The position numbers were made by a program, and so were the translations under genes. A DNA stretch of 64,000 nucleotides from Diphasiastrum complanatum. Its lineage: Eukaryota > Streptophyta > Lycopodiopsida > Lycopodiales > Lycopodiaceae. Below are positions 22,680 to 34,749 of this stretch, piece after piece; within the stretch, counting starts at the first letter, position 1; the number at the start of each line of letters is the position of its first letter. The DNA lies in NCBI GenBank assembly GCA_029204225.1, contig CM055096.1:35958611-36022610 (forward strand). The letters are read 5' to 3'. Under the pieces are notes generated by a model, which worked only from the letters and a program-made list of their open reading frames with translations, did not search any database and had not been told where the DNA came from.

Positions 22680-23538
22680 GGGCGGTAATGCTGATACGTA
22701 GGTCTGAGTGCTAATGGGAAATGGGTTTTCAGTTGGGAGAACTCATTAGCAATGTGATTCTGCTAACAGATAGGACACCAGACATTTTCTCTTGCTGGAA
22801 AAGACTTATCAGCAATACTTTTCATATAATTTTTGAAATCAGCAGTTAGTTTGTCCATGTGAGTTTGTTGAGCTTTCTGCCAAGTTTCCATTTGATGTAG
22901 AAGTTCCGAAGATTGGGCTGTACTCTCACTCTTCTGGTTGTGAAGACATTTAGGGAGTTTGGATTTCATGTTTCGGTAATCAAAGTCCTCATTGGACCCT
23001 CGTCTTCTTCATGAATGGCATCAATCATGACATCCTTAAGTTGATCATAAAGATCAACTAGTCTCAATTCTCGGCGGATATTTTTAGGGAGTCCAACCGA
23101 GAACAATTTGATGGCCATTCGTTCGGTGATATTCTCATCAACACATTCTACCTTGAGACGTTTAGAATGTTCAATGTAGTTTCTTACAAACTCTTCGTGA
23201 CGCGTCTTGATATGTGCAATTTGGATGAATGGGCTTTGAGTCAGTTTAGAAAATTTGAAACACTTGATAAGAGCGTCTTTGAGGGTATTCCAAGAAACAA
23301 GATCAGCAGCTTCTAGGTTGAGATACCACTCTTTGGTTGTTCCATAGAGCACCATAGGAAATAGTTTGAGCTTTTCAGTTTCAAAGGTATTTCTATAGAA
23401 GTGACATGCAATATCAAAGTCTGGAAGAAATCTAACTCGGTCAGATTCTCAATCGTACTTTGGTGCAACAATGCATGGGATTCTGCGTTCTAGGCATGGA
23501 GGTGAACGATTAGAAGATTCAGCACAATCTCGTGACAT
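22680..23538 (-). pseudogene. Ty3/gypsy gag remnant
   Basis: Frame from ATG 23538 on the minus strand: MSRDCAESSNRSP, then a TGA (probably from CGA), then the retrotransposon gag domain (WYLNLEAADLVSWNTLKDAL, KTRHEEFVRNYIEHSKRLK, KLFSVGLPKNIRRELR), a stop, and a coiled-coil-like segment (LLHQMETWQKAQQTHMDKLT) ending near 22763. The element is cut at about 22680, so no zinc knuckle or pol remains. Gag would form virus-like particles; this copy is dead. Confidence 0.8.
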
Positions 23539-24940
23539 TATGCAAAATGAGAAATAGAATAATAGTACCAATAATCAGTATAGTACTGTGTTTGGCCACA
23601 AAAGGTCAAAAAGGTGGTTTTCTTGCAAAATAGTGAATTTGGACAAGAATTTGTACTTTTTTGGAGTAGAACTCGCAAACAGACTGTTGAATCATAATAC
23701 AATACTTGTAGAGTCTGATAGAAAATTTGTACTAAGAAAATACTTGTGTATATATATATATATATATATAATTTGTCAAAAATCATTCAGATTGTAAGCG
23801 ATTTCATGGTATGGTCCACGATTTCTAATATTGAATTTTTTTTTTCTGAAATTCGTCAGAAATCATTCAGATTGTAGACGATTTTGTGGTATGGTCCATG
23901 ATCTTTTATATGGAGTTTTCACTGACAAAATATGAATTTTTAAATTTTTTTGGATTTTTTGTAAAGGACAGAATTCGCAGAAGAGGTATAGAAATCGTTT
24001 AGACTGTGGGCGATTTCATGGTATGGTCCACAATTTCTGATACTGAATCATTTTTTTTTAAATTCGTCAGAAATTGTTTAGACTGTGGATGATTTCGTGG
24101 TATGCATAGTCCATAATTTCTGATATGGAGTTTTCACTAACAAAATATGAATTTTTTAATTTTTTTGGATTTTTTATAAAGGACAAAATTTTTAGAGGAG
24201 GTATAGAAATTGTTCAAACTTTGGGCGATTTCATGGTATGCTCCCCGATTTCTGATACTAAATTTTTTTTCTTTAAGAATTTGTCAAAAATCGTTCAGAG
24301 TGTGGATGATTTCGTGGTATGCTCCATGATTTCTGATAGGGAGTTTTCACTGACAAAATATGAATTTTTGAATTTTTTTGAATTTTTTGTAAAGGACAGA
24401 ATTCGCAGAGGATGTATAGAAATCGTTTAGACTGTGGGCAATTTTATGGTATGGTCCACAATTTTTTATAGAGAGTTTTGTTGACACACAAGGATAATAG
24501 TGGAAAAAGTGGTTTTCTGGCAGAAAACAGGCTAATCTCTGAGACAAAATTCGTGGAGCTGTTGGAGGACTAATCTTTCATAGATCTAGCCTCAATGAAG
24601 TCGGCGAATTTTGACTCAAAGATTTGGATGAAAAACAAAGGATTTTGACAATAAAACATTGGGTTTTCAGAAAATCTGAGTAGGGTCAAAAATCGTAGAG
24701 GTGGTAGGATGAAAGATGATGTTTTGAACCAATGAAAGGAGGCAAGAGGAGGCCCGAGCACCTTCCCTCAAGCTATGCACCTTCCAATGGGAACACAAAT
24801 GAAATAGAAAGATAATTCTCCAAATAGTAAGCAAGATAGCTTAATCTCAAAATTGTTATTTTACAAGGGAAATGCCTCTCTTCTTATAGCAAGAAGGGCC
24901 TTCCATAAGCTTCTACTAACTTATGGGATTAGTTTCTAAA
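23539..24940 (-). mobile_element. gypsy 5' leader and probable LTR part
   Basis: Upstream (to the right) of the gypsy gag on the minus strand. It contains a (TA)n run at 23749-23770 and a 213-bp tandem repeat. 24770-24940 (GGAAATGCCTCTCTTCTTATAGC) may belong to the LTR. I could not find a clear primer site or LTR limits. Confidence 0.4.
23767..24480. repeat. 213-bp tandem repeat, about 3.3 copies
   Basis: The phrase TTCATGGTATG recurs at about 23804, 24016, 24231 and (as TTTATGGTATG) 24444, giving periods of 212-215 bp. Each unit has two related halves (about 84 and 128 bp), both beginning TGGTATG...TCCA..ATTT. It lies in the leader of the gypsy remnant. Confidence 0.85.
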
Positions 24941-25130
24941 ACTTGTCATTTTAAAACTTCTCAAACTCTGACTTAGAAAGCCTAAGACTCTAAACTTAGA
25001 ATTCAAGATAACTTAGAATCTTTTATTTTCTAAGCTTAAGTTTCTAAGTTTAAGTTCTCTAAGTTAAATTTTCTAACTTAGAAGTTTAGAATTTAATTAA
25101 GTTTCTACCCATGGACTTTTAACACACATG
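24941..25130. repeat. TTCTAAG/CTTAGAA-rich segment
   Basis: About 160 bp filled with short inverted copies of TTCTAAG and CTTAGAA, able to form many small hairpins. No coding potential. Confidence 0.5.
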
Positions 25131-25210
25131 CCATGGTAGGAGTTTATTAACAAGTACTCACACGTGGACTTACAATACACATGCCACGGTGTTTTATTTT
25201 ACTTTGGGCT

Positions 25211-25427
<217 letters not shown>

Positions 25428-25549
25428 GCTAATCTAGATCCTTTCACTTGTTGTATGTAGATATATCTATTGTTGAACAATCTATAGAAATACATGACTT
25501 ATTGAACAGTCTACAAAAATACATGAAAATCGTGAACATGTATCTACTT

Positions 25550-26201
25550 GACAAAATATTGAATCGACATAGAAAAACTCCCTCCAGGATGAACGAGATA
25601 CGAACCATTCGCGAAAATCAAACATGCTTCCAGGACCTCAAAAACTGCAAAGCGATGCAAAATGACATGAAACGAAAGAAAATCTTTCGCGCTGCCAGCT
25701 GGCAGCTCAACGGGCGTGGAGCCTTAAGCTTCACGCTCAGCTGAAACAATTAGCAATAATGGAGAGTAACTGATTAGTTGAGTAGTATTAACTACTCTTG
25801 TAATTCTCTATTTAGCTATCTTGCAAACTCCACACAGTGGAGATATAAACTATTTTATAGATCAAAACATACACAAAGAGTGTGCATGAGTAGAGCAGAA
25901 AAGAAAATTACCAGAAACGAAACAATTGTGCATGAAAGTCTGCCAACGAGCAGAACACAGCGAGAGAGCAGGGCGTCAGGCCTCCAATGAGCGAGACACT
26001 GACGATCTCGCTCTAAAAATTAAACTGATAATTCGATTGCTCTATTTCGTGCATCTCCTTGTCTTCCATTGTCATGATTGCTAGAATGAAATCTGTTCTG
26101 TGATGTGTAATCGCGTGTCTAGGTTCCTGTGAGCTTCCGCACAAAAGAAAATTCAAAAAAACAAAATCGTTCACGACAACAAATCAAAACCGTTCGCGAC
26201 A
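25550..26201 (+). mobile_element. copia 5' LTR
   Basis: Ends CGTTCGCGACA at 26201 and is directly followed by the primer site TGGTATCAGAGCC (26202-26214). It matches in inverse orientation the LTR at 3479-4075. The left limit is approximate. Confidence 0.75.
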
Positions 26202-26269
26202 TGGTATCAGAGCCTACAGGTTATCACTATCGATATCTAAGCAGTGATTTTCTGTACAACACAATATGG

Positions 26270-28700
26270 CTACAACGATCTAGACAAGAGTGGCAATCAA
26301 TCTTGATGGCGCAAATTACAGGATATGGAAATTCAAAATCAAAACACTGAAGGGAGAAGGCATCTGGTCAGTGACCGAACTCTCAGAGGTGAAGCCTCCA
26401 GAAGGAGACCCAAGGAGAGCTGAATGGATCAGAAAGGGTGAGTGTGCAATGGTGATCATCATTTCGTCCATTAACAAAGATCTACTCATGTAAATTGAAG
26501 ACTGCAAAAGCAGCCATGCAGCATGGGAAAGATTAAAATAGAAGTACGAAGTGAGGACTATTGTTTCAATGATGCATCTTCACAATCAGCTACAATCTAT
26601 ACGATGGGATGGCAACTAGTTAGATCGGAATGATCTTCCTCAACTCGCTACATCAGGACAGGAGCACCAGGTCCCAGCACCACAATAACTGATGTACTTC
26701 ATGAAGTCTCTACCGACATCCTATCAGCCGTTGTAAATGCTCATACTGAGTCTACCATATATGACATTCGACAAAGCGATCAGTCTTGTCGCTGATGAGA
26801 GACTGATGAGGGATGAAGGAGAAGGAAGTAGTGATCAAGAGAAAGCTATCTTCACGAAAGGAAAGAAGAAAAACAAGAACTAACCCAGATTCGACAAGAC
26901 GAAGTCCTCGAATCAACAATCTTCTTCTTGTGATCACTGTCACAAACCAGGCCATACAGCCAACAAATGCTGGTTCAATCCAGCAATACCTTGCATGCAC
27001 TGCAAGAAGAAGGGGCACTCTGCATACGATTGCAGATTCAACCCAAAAAGAGAAAACAAAGCTGAAAAAGCAAATATTGCAGAGTCATCCAAGGATGCAG
27101 ATAGAGGTGATGAAGCCTTCACGATACTTGATGAAGCTTCGACGAGCTACACCAAACAAAACTACAATGTAGTCATTGATTCAGGAGCAACATCTCACAT
27201 CACCTGCAACAAGAAGATCTTGATCGACTTCAGAGAACTTGAAAACAACAGAGTAGTGATTCTAGGTGATGGGAGCCGACACGATGTCAAAGGCACCAGG
27301 ACTCTACAACTGCGAACACTGTCAGGTCAAGCAGAGCTTCCAAGAGCACTCTACATGCCTTCACTGAGAAAATATATGCTATCAATCTCCAAGATGGCAA
27401 ATTTTGGTATTCGAGTTTTATTCGATGGCAATACATGTCGTATGATCAAGAAAACGACAAAAAAATTGCTGACGGTCGGATGCAGAGAAGGAAATCTCTA
27501 TCAGGCCAAGATAATCAGCAATTTTGATAGCATTTTAATAGCATCAGAGAATGAAGATTAGCTCTGGCATAGGAGAATGTATCATCTGAACATGAGGAGC
27601 TTGTATGACATGGGCAAGAAAGACATAGTCACAGGTCTCAAGATATCAAGGCCCAAAACTGAGTTCTGTGAAGCCTGTCAGAAAGGCAAACAACATGGAA
27701 TCCATTCACACATGAGGAAAGAAGAGCCAAAGAAGTTCTTGAGCTCATCCACTCTGATGTTTGTGGACCGATGAAAATGGATTTGCTCTCAAGTTCGAGG
27801 TATTTTCTGACGTTCATAGATAATTACAACCGGATGACTATGGTCTACTACCTAAAGAAGAAATCTGAAGTGTTAGACTCCTTCAAGAAGTTCGTGGCAT
27901 TTGCAGAGAAGAATATTCAGATCATCAGATCTGACAATGGAGGTGAGTACAAGAGCAAAGAATTTTTGAAATTCTGCCAAGAACAGGGGATAGAACACCA
28001 ATTTACTCCTGCGTACACACTAGAATATAATGGTGTCGCAAAAAAAAAAATAGGATGCTAGGAGAGGAGCCAGATGCATGATGGCACAGGCTCGATTGCC
28101 AAGTCAATTCTGGGCTGAGGCAATAGCTGCAACAGTATACCTGCAGAACAGAGCAACAATGACAACGCTGGAAGATAAGACATCGTACAAAATGTGGACA
28201 GGTAGAAAGTCTGATCTATCATACATATGTGTGTTCGGATGTGCAGCATACAAGCACATTCCAAAAGAAAAGAGAAGCAAGATCGATGATAAATCAGAAC
28301 GAACGATCATGGTCGGGTACTCGAACGGATCACAAGTGTACAGGCTCTACGACCCAACCACGAAAAAGGTTGTTTCGAGTAGAGATGTGGAGTTTGATGA
28401 GTCCACATTTCCTGGACTGAAAGACGAAAGAGGCCATGAGATCTTCGCACTGCTGCCAATTCAAGAGGAAGATCGAGGACAAATGTCAAATTAGAATGTT
28501 GAGTCACAGACTCCAGAGCAATAGGACGCAGAAGATCAACCCACGAGCAAGAAATGTTTGAGAAGCGACGAAACGAACCCATAAGGTCAACAAGACAAAG
28601 AAGACCTCCAGACCGTTACGCTGACAATCTTCGGTGGAACGAAGACATGTAGTTCGAGTACTGCAGCTTCACTAGAGAGCCAAGAAGGAGAGGGGGTGGG
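26270..28700 (+). pseudogene. copia gag-protease-integrase remnant lacking RT
   Basis: Gag starts in the region of NLDGANYRIWKFKIKTL (about 26298), with stops and shifts through 26950. Two zinc knuckles follow, CDHCHKPGHTANKC (26930) and CMHCKKKGHSAYDC (26992), then the protease site DSGATSHITC (about 27178). After a TAG comes the integrase zinc region (LWHRRMYHLNMRSLY; FCEACQKGK) and the catalytic core (RSDNGGEYKSKEF, about 27928; YLQNRA; GCAAYKHIPKEKR). The frame breaks near 27774 and 28045. It ends at the basic linker RRSTRQRRPP (about 28590) and a G-rich tract (28686-28705). RT, RNase H and the 3' LTR are absent. Confidence 0.85.
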
Positions 28701-30452
28701 GGAGAATTAGAAATTAAGCTTTCTAAAAAAAATTGCATGGGGAGGAGGGAGGTGCGGTAGTTGATTTTTAGTAAATTGTTTTTTATCTTTTCCAATGGTT
28801 ATTCACCACCAATCGACTAAGCATCTTTGCCTTGGCACCTTCATTCACAATGCACACGTTTCGTAGATTACTGGAATAACATAAGTGGCTTACTATGTAG
28901 AGAAACTCTAAACTCCAACCTCAACTTGGCTATGCTCCTGGATAAGTAATCCCCCTATTTCAATTATCAATAGCAAAAAATTCTTTTGTTTTGTGTAGAG
29001 ATTTTTGTGCAAGCCATCTATCACACAACAAATATTTAGTTTGCTTCTGCTCTGCTCTACAACACAAGAAATGTGCTTGCAGATAAACTATTCACATGAA
29101 GACAGTCTTATTTACATTAGATATTGATTCACAACTTGCTCAAACAAGCTTAATTTGCTCAGATGTTGGAGGTTTCTTTATCATCAGTGACTACTATGAT
29201 TTGCTTTTTCGAATGCAAGAAATCATCATATATCATGAAGTGAGTCTAATCAACATACGCTTTGAACTTTGGCACACTGAATAGATTGAACTACACGAAA
29301 AAAGAGAGAGAGAGTTGTGTTAATCATTTTCAAGTGTAAACTTTATCATTTAAGAAAATGTATTGACATAGACTTTTTTGTGTGTATCATACAGGTTACC
29401 AACTATGAAGTTTAATGTTTAGGCCTATTTCAGTTTAGAAGTAGGCTTTTGGTAAGTTTCAATCAAAAGCATATTTTGATGTATAATCTATTTGTTGTAG
29501 GAATTTATTTGTTGTATCACCTATTGGCTACAAACATAGCACCATCTTCCCGCCCCTACTCAAAGATCGTATTTCATATTGCATGTCAAATTGTCTTGAT
29601 GTTTAAGAGGTGCCAGAACAAAGAGATTGCATGAACACAACTGCTTTTGATATATTGTTTCTTATGAAATGATAATTTATTTCTACCTACTTTGAAAAGA
29701 TTCAATTAGCTTTTCCCAGATGCTTTGGTTGTTGAATTGATCAACTCCTTTTATTGAAAAGTCTATATTTGTGCCTGCCTTCAATTATCCTCCACTCAGA
29801 GAAATGACAATTTCCTTCAGCACTTTCTCACACAACACATGGTAATAACTATTTGGTGTATAGTCTGATAGTAACCTGAATTACCACCCAGATATAGTAA
29901 TTCATCATCATCGAACTTCAGCATAAAAGATTAGTAAGAAAGGAAACCCAATCCAAATGTGAAAGAGGTTACAGGCCTCAAAAGAGCTTACAGGAATTCA
30001 AAAAATTGCATTCAAATTCCAATCCATGTAAGATGGAAAACAACAAATTCAATTTTGAGCCAGTTTAAGATGGCACATCAGGTTTGCAAAGCATGAGTTG
30101 TGTTTGAATGTTTCAACAAAATGATGACCTCATAATGAAGCCTATTGAGTAAACTGCTATCCAAGAAAAGGGAGAGCAATTTTGTTGACTACCTGTTACG
30201 AATTGGAGATGGTAAGTGAGAGATGAGGCCGCAATGGTATGTGAGAGATGAGCCGAGATGTACGAGATACGAGGTCCCTCTAGGGCAAACTTGCTACGAT
30301 CTCTTGCTCTCTTTCTCTCTAGATGCTAGATGCGACATGTGCAAGATATATAAGGTCTCTCTAGGCCTTGCTATGTTTCTTCTTTTTATTTGTTTCAAAA
30401 CACACTCACAACACACAACACGCAATGTGCATACCCACAAACACGGAGACCC
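28701..30452. other. intergenic, no gene seen
   Basis: AT-rich. Small open frames (for example 29096-29284) have no recognisable feature. A short repeat, GTATGTGAGAGATGAG and relatives, lies near 30205-30255. Confidence 0.6.
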
Positions 30453-30478
30453 ACACACACATACCCATACACACACAC

Positions 30479-30536
<58 letters not shown>
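30453..30536. repeat. (CA)n microsatellite
   Basis: Imperfect CA from 30453, then a nearly perfect run at 30482-30536. Confidence 0.95.
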
Positions 30537-30537
<1 letters not shown>

Positions 30538-30544
30538 GATCAAA

Positions 30545-31232
30545 ATCTTCGATACGGGATCGACTCAAAAAAATCGTAATTTTTCGATATCCAAAATCAG
30601 CATTTTTCGATACGTAAAATCAGAACTTTTTTATACGAAATCGACTCAGAAAATTTGTAACTTTTCGATACCCAAAATCAGTTTTTTGATACCCAAAATC
30701 AAGATTCCCCGATATCCAAAATCAAAATTCTTCGATACCCAAAATCCAAAAATTTTCGATACCCAAAATCAAAATTTTTCGATATCCAAAATCAAAATTT
30801 TTCGATACCCAAAATAAAAAAATTTCGATACCCAAAGTTAGACTTTTTCGATACCCATAATCAGCATTTTTTGATACCCAAAATCAAAAATTTTCGATAT
30901 GGGATCGAAAAATCCGTTATTTTTCGATACCCAAATCAGAATTTTTTGATATGGGATCGACTCAAAAAATCTGTAATTTTTTGATACCCAAAATCAGAAT
31001 TTTCGATACGGAATCTACTCGAAAAATTCGTAAATTTTTTATATCCAAAAACAGAATTTTTTGATACCTAAAATCAAAATTTTTCGATACCCAAAGTCAA
31101 AAAATTTCGATACACAAAATTCGTAATTTTTCGATACCCAAAAACAGAATTTTTCGATACGGGATCGACTCGAAAAATTCGTAATTTTTCAATACCCCGA
31201 CAAAATCAAATTTTTTGATACCCAAAATCAAA
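30545..31232. repeat. degenerate minisatellite, unit about TTTTCGATACCCAAAATCA
   Basis: About 690 bp made of diverged units of roughly 20-23 bp, with interspersed longer variants containing GATACGGGATCGACTC. Units differ by point changes and short indels. Open frames through it are by-products of the repeat. Confidence 0.85.
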
Positions 31233-31347
31233 CGTCCACCCATCGGCCACGTACATACACACACATACATCGGCCACCCGTCAACGACCATCGGCTTTCC
31301 TCCTAAACCATCGCTGCTTGCCCGTCAACGACGGACACTCTTTACTA

Positions 31348-31354
<7 letters not shown>

Positions 31355-31393
<39 letters not shown>

Positions 31394-31415
31394 ACACACA
31401 CACACACACACACAC
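31355..31415. repeat. (TG)n followed by (CA)n, self-complementary
   Basis: About 18 TG units run directly into about 12 CA units with TA at the centre. The two tracts can pair as a long hairpin. Confidence 0.9.
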
Positions 31416-33747
31416 CGCGAATGAAAGGATAATTTCTTGGACATTTGTGGGCTCATATTTGTGTAGGACTGCAAATTGTTCTTTTGATGGTGTTGTTTCT
31501 AGTTATTGTTTGCATGATGGCTTGTAGCATGGTTTCTCTTTATTTGTTGCAAGCTGGGCTCCACGTGAGGGTATTTCACTTAAAAGCTAGTGAATGTGTT
31601 TTATAGTGGATACACTTGTAAAGTCTAGAAGTGAGGGAAAAATTTGAAGGAACAACAAGATGAATGTAAGAATGGTTGGAAAAGAGACCAGTGTATGAAG
31701 GCATTTGAAAGCTAGTTAACATGGCTCATAGTAATCGTTCGTAGTATTTATAATATCTTATCTGCACTCCCATTGAATTTGAGGTTATGTCACCTGAAAG
31801 CTAGTTACAATTGTGTCCATGTTGTTTCCTCGGGCAACAATTTTCTCTATGACACTTGTTCATCGTTAAGTATCATAATAGCTCAAAAATTTAATAAAAC
31901 TCCTCCAAAAAAACAATTGATGAAATATTATGCCAACTGCTCATCTTCCCTTTGTGTTTTGTAGCCAACTTAAATAGTAAGATTTACTTGTGGTTGCCAA
32001 ACACCACAACTCTCATGAGGGGTTGGCACCTAGCACTAAACCTTCTACCCAAATTTTCATGTGGACGTAGCCAACAACTAATTGCACATGTGAACCTTTT
32101 CAATGGGACCTTCGGAAATGTTCATGTCGTGCAACAATCATTTAGTGCCTATCTACATGAAAGTCCTAGCTAGAGAGTTTAGATTTTTTGTGAAAGAAGC
32201 AAAAAAGTCACACTTGGCATTATTTATGGGAAGGGCCCAACCCCCATGTCGGGCCTCGCCCTTAGGCAAAGGGCCTCTTTTGGGGACAACCTTTAATGTA
32301 CTGCCCTCTCCCCCGCCCCCTCCTTCGACATAGAAAGAATCATTTAAATTTTTAAATGCATCTTTTGTTCCTAAGTGCTTGTGTTTTCTTTGTATTTTGG
32401 AGCACCTTTATAATTGATTTTTTGCTTCCAAACCATTTACACATTCCACCAAAACTCTCATGTGGATAATAAATGAATGACTACATGCACATGATTAGCT
32501 GGCACTTCACGCACAAACGTTCCATCATGCAAGCACATTATGCATCTAGTCATAGGTTGTTCACATGCACATTCCACCAGAATATGCGTGTGCTTTGTGG
32601 CAGCCAAATCAATTTATGTGGCTGTCCACAAACATTTTTGCCAATTTAAAAAAAAAAAAAAAAACTAGTGATGTTCGATTGGACGAAAACATTGAATTTG
32701 GCTCCTAGAACGAGTTCCACCTCCAAGAGAAATGCTATTAATAGAATATTTATTTCTCCAAATACGTGTTGGGTCTTGAATGCTTCAGCCCGGGCAATGG
32801 TTGAAGAGGACATGCATGTCTACCTTCAAAAATTATTTTAGTAGAGGAAAGTAGGTGGTGCACTTCAATCCCTAGAATTCATTCCTTATTGACAATTGGA
32901 GGGTAGTTTTCTTGTGTGTATGTTTTGGTGGGATGTAAACCTTAACTAATTTGGAGCTATGACAAAGTTGGTAGGGCCTTGTCTCTACCGTTCTGATGAC
33001 TTCTACTTCCAAAATGCCTCATTACCGAGTATTTGTTTGGAAGACAAAAAGCCTTGCATTGAGTCTTAGATTACATAGAGGAAGGCCCTACCACCTTGAT
33101 TTGTGCAATGCCCTCAAGCTCTCTAGCATTGAGCCTTCTAGTGCTCTAGTCCATTGAAATATTCATGGGCTATGTGGTAGCAAGTCATTGGCTATTCATG
33201 TAATAATTCTAACAATAAAGAAAGCAAAGTAATCATAAAAAGTCTCTCAATGTCAACTAGGTTTAAGCAAAAGGCTTCTGGGGTCTTAGCTCGAAGGCCC
33301 TCTTGTGAGAAGTCGGATCTAAGCGCCCACACCTCCCACCTCCCAACAATTTTTTTTTTGACCAATCTATGTGAATGAATACAATTTAAAGAAACACAAA
33401 GGCTCTCTCAATTGTCAAACAAAGTGACTTGAAGAGTTCAAGCCTACTTCTCAATATCAATACTAATAATACTAATTTACCTAGACCCTTTAGGTAGTGC
33501 TGGGGAAACCTTTTTGGAGATCTTAACAAAATTATATTTCTAAAACCTTCTAAATTTTTTGAGAACTACTACTCATCAAAGGGTTTATATGCTTATACCA
33601 AACCCTCAAAAATTTCAATCCTATATTTTGTAAGTTTGCCGAGCACTGGCTTTCTTTGTTTCCCCAGAATCTTCTTGTTTGGACTCTTTCTCCGATGCTC
33701 CTGCTGCAGCTTGAAAGGACAGAAGAGGAGAAGGATGAGATAGCTAG
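31416..33747. other. intergenic, no gene seen
   Basis: No domain-bearing frame. There is a short C-rich stretch near 32320, a poly-A run near 32648 and a poly-T run near 33350. Confidence 0.6.
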
Positions 33748-33853
33748 CTAGCCATGAAAGCAAATGACAGGAGAGGACTCAGGAGGAGAAAGTGCTAGCC
33801 TCTAGGTAGCTATGAAAGGAAATGACAGGAAAGGAGGAGAAAGCGCTAGCTGA
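33748..33853. repeat. two-copy repeat of about 50 bp
   Basis: Two similar segments (ATGAAAG.AAATGACAGGA ... GGAGAAAG.GCTAGC) lie in tandem about 900 bp before the gene at 34750. Confidence 0.6.
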
Positions 33854-34510
33854 CACATACACACCCTGTGTTGTGTGTGTTTTTATGGCTGAGACTTGAG
33901 AGATTCGTTAGAGATAGAGATGTAGTACTAAGTAGAAGAGGGGATAGGTAGCTGGTGGCTGGGTTTTTTTTTAGTAAAGCTGTGTCTGGATTCTGGTGGT
34001 GAGCTAAAACGGTTTTGTCTCCTCCATCAAAGCTCTTAAGATGTCATTAGCTCCTCTGGATGATTTCTTATGCTCAGATTTTGACGCTGTTTGTCCACTG
34101 TAGTTTTGAGAACAGTATATGCTTTGAGGGAAAGGATAGGAATCTTGGAAGACCTTTAGGTGATTGGAATTTGGAAAGCTTACGGATGAGATCATTGATT
34201 GCACATGTTCATGGTGGATGCAGTTCCTTGTCTTGATGTGAGCCTCTACTTTGCACTGTGCACAGTCAACTCTTAAGTAATCTCCAGGAATTTTGAGGTT
34301 CACGTGCTGTTACCTGGTTGCAGCCTTGCGGAGCCGCTGTGTGCTCGTAAAAGCTGCATCGATACCTGCAAATTCTGTTCTACTGCAACTTTTTGTGATT
34401 GGCGGCACGGAAAGAGAAGGATCTTCCATCTCCGATCTGGGTTCAAAAACTAGAATTGAAGAAGAATCAATCATGAAGCATGCATAGCAGATTAAGGGTG
34501 CGTGCGTGCG

Positions 34511-34513
<3 letters not shown>

Positions 34514-34555
<42 letters not shown>
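34514..34555. repeat. (GA)21 tract preceded by (GTGC)n
   Basis: Perfect GA run 195 bp upstream of the ATG at 34750. GA tracts in plant promoters and 5' UTRs can bind BPC/GAGA-type factors, so it may belong to the promoter or leader of that gene. Confidence 0.9.
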
Positions 34556-34559
<4 letters not shown>

Positions 34560-34749
34560 GATTCCTCACCGTATCTTGGCAGGGACCAGGATAACTTTTG
34601 ATCACTTCGGAAGATCTTGTTGATCTTTGTGCAGCAGAGGCTCTCGGAAGATCACAGCATTTGCGTAAATACATCAACTCCCAGAGTCAGACGCCATCTA
34701 GTAGAGATGAAATTCTCTTCAGTCGTCGTGGTAAGTTGATACGCAATAG

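Noticed and set aside
30545-31232. CRISPR-like array
   Set aside because: The units are adjacent and diverged with no unique spacers, in a plant nuclear context.
30223-31424. Open frames rich in His-Thr or Cys-Val and FDTQNPKI-type repeats
   Set aside because: By-products of the (CA)n tract and the minisatellite.
34004-34303. 99-codon minus-strand frame with Cys/His residues
   Set aside because: It lies in the probable upstream region of the 34750 gene, and I see no homology, splice context or codon signal strong enough to call it.
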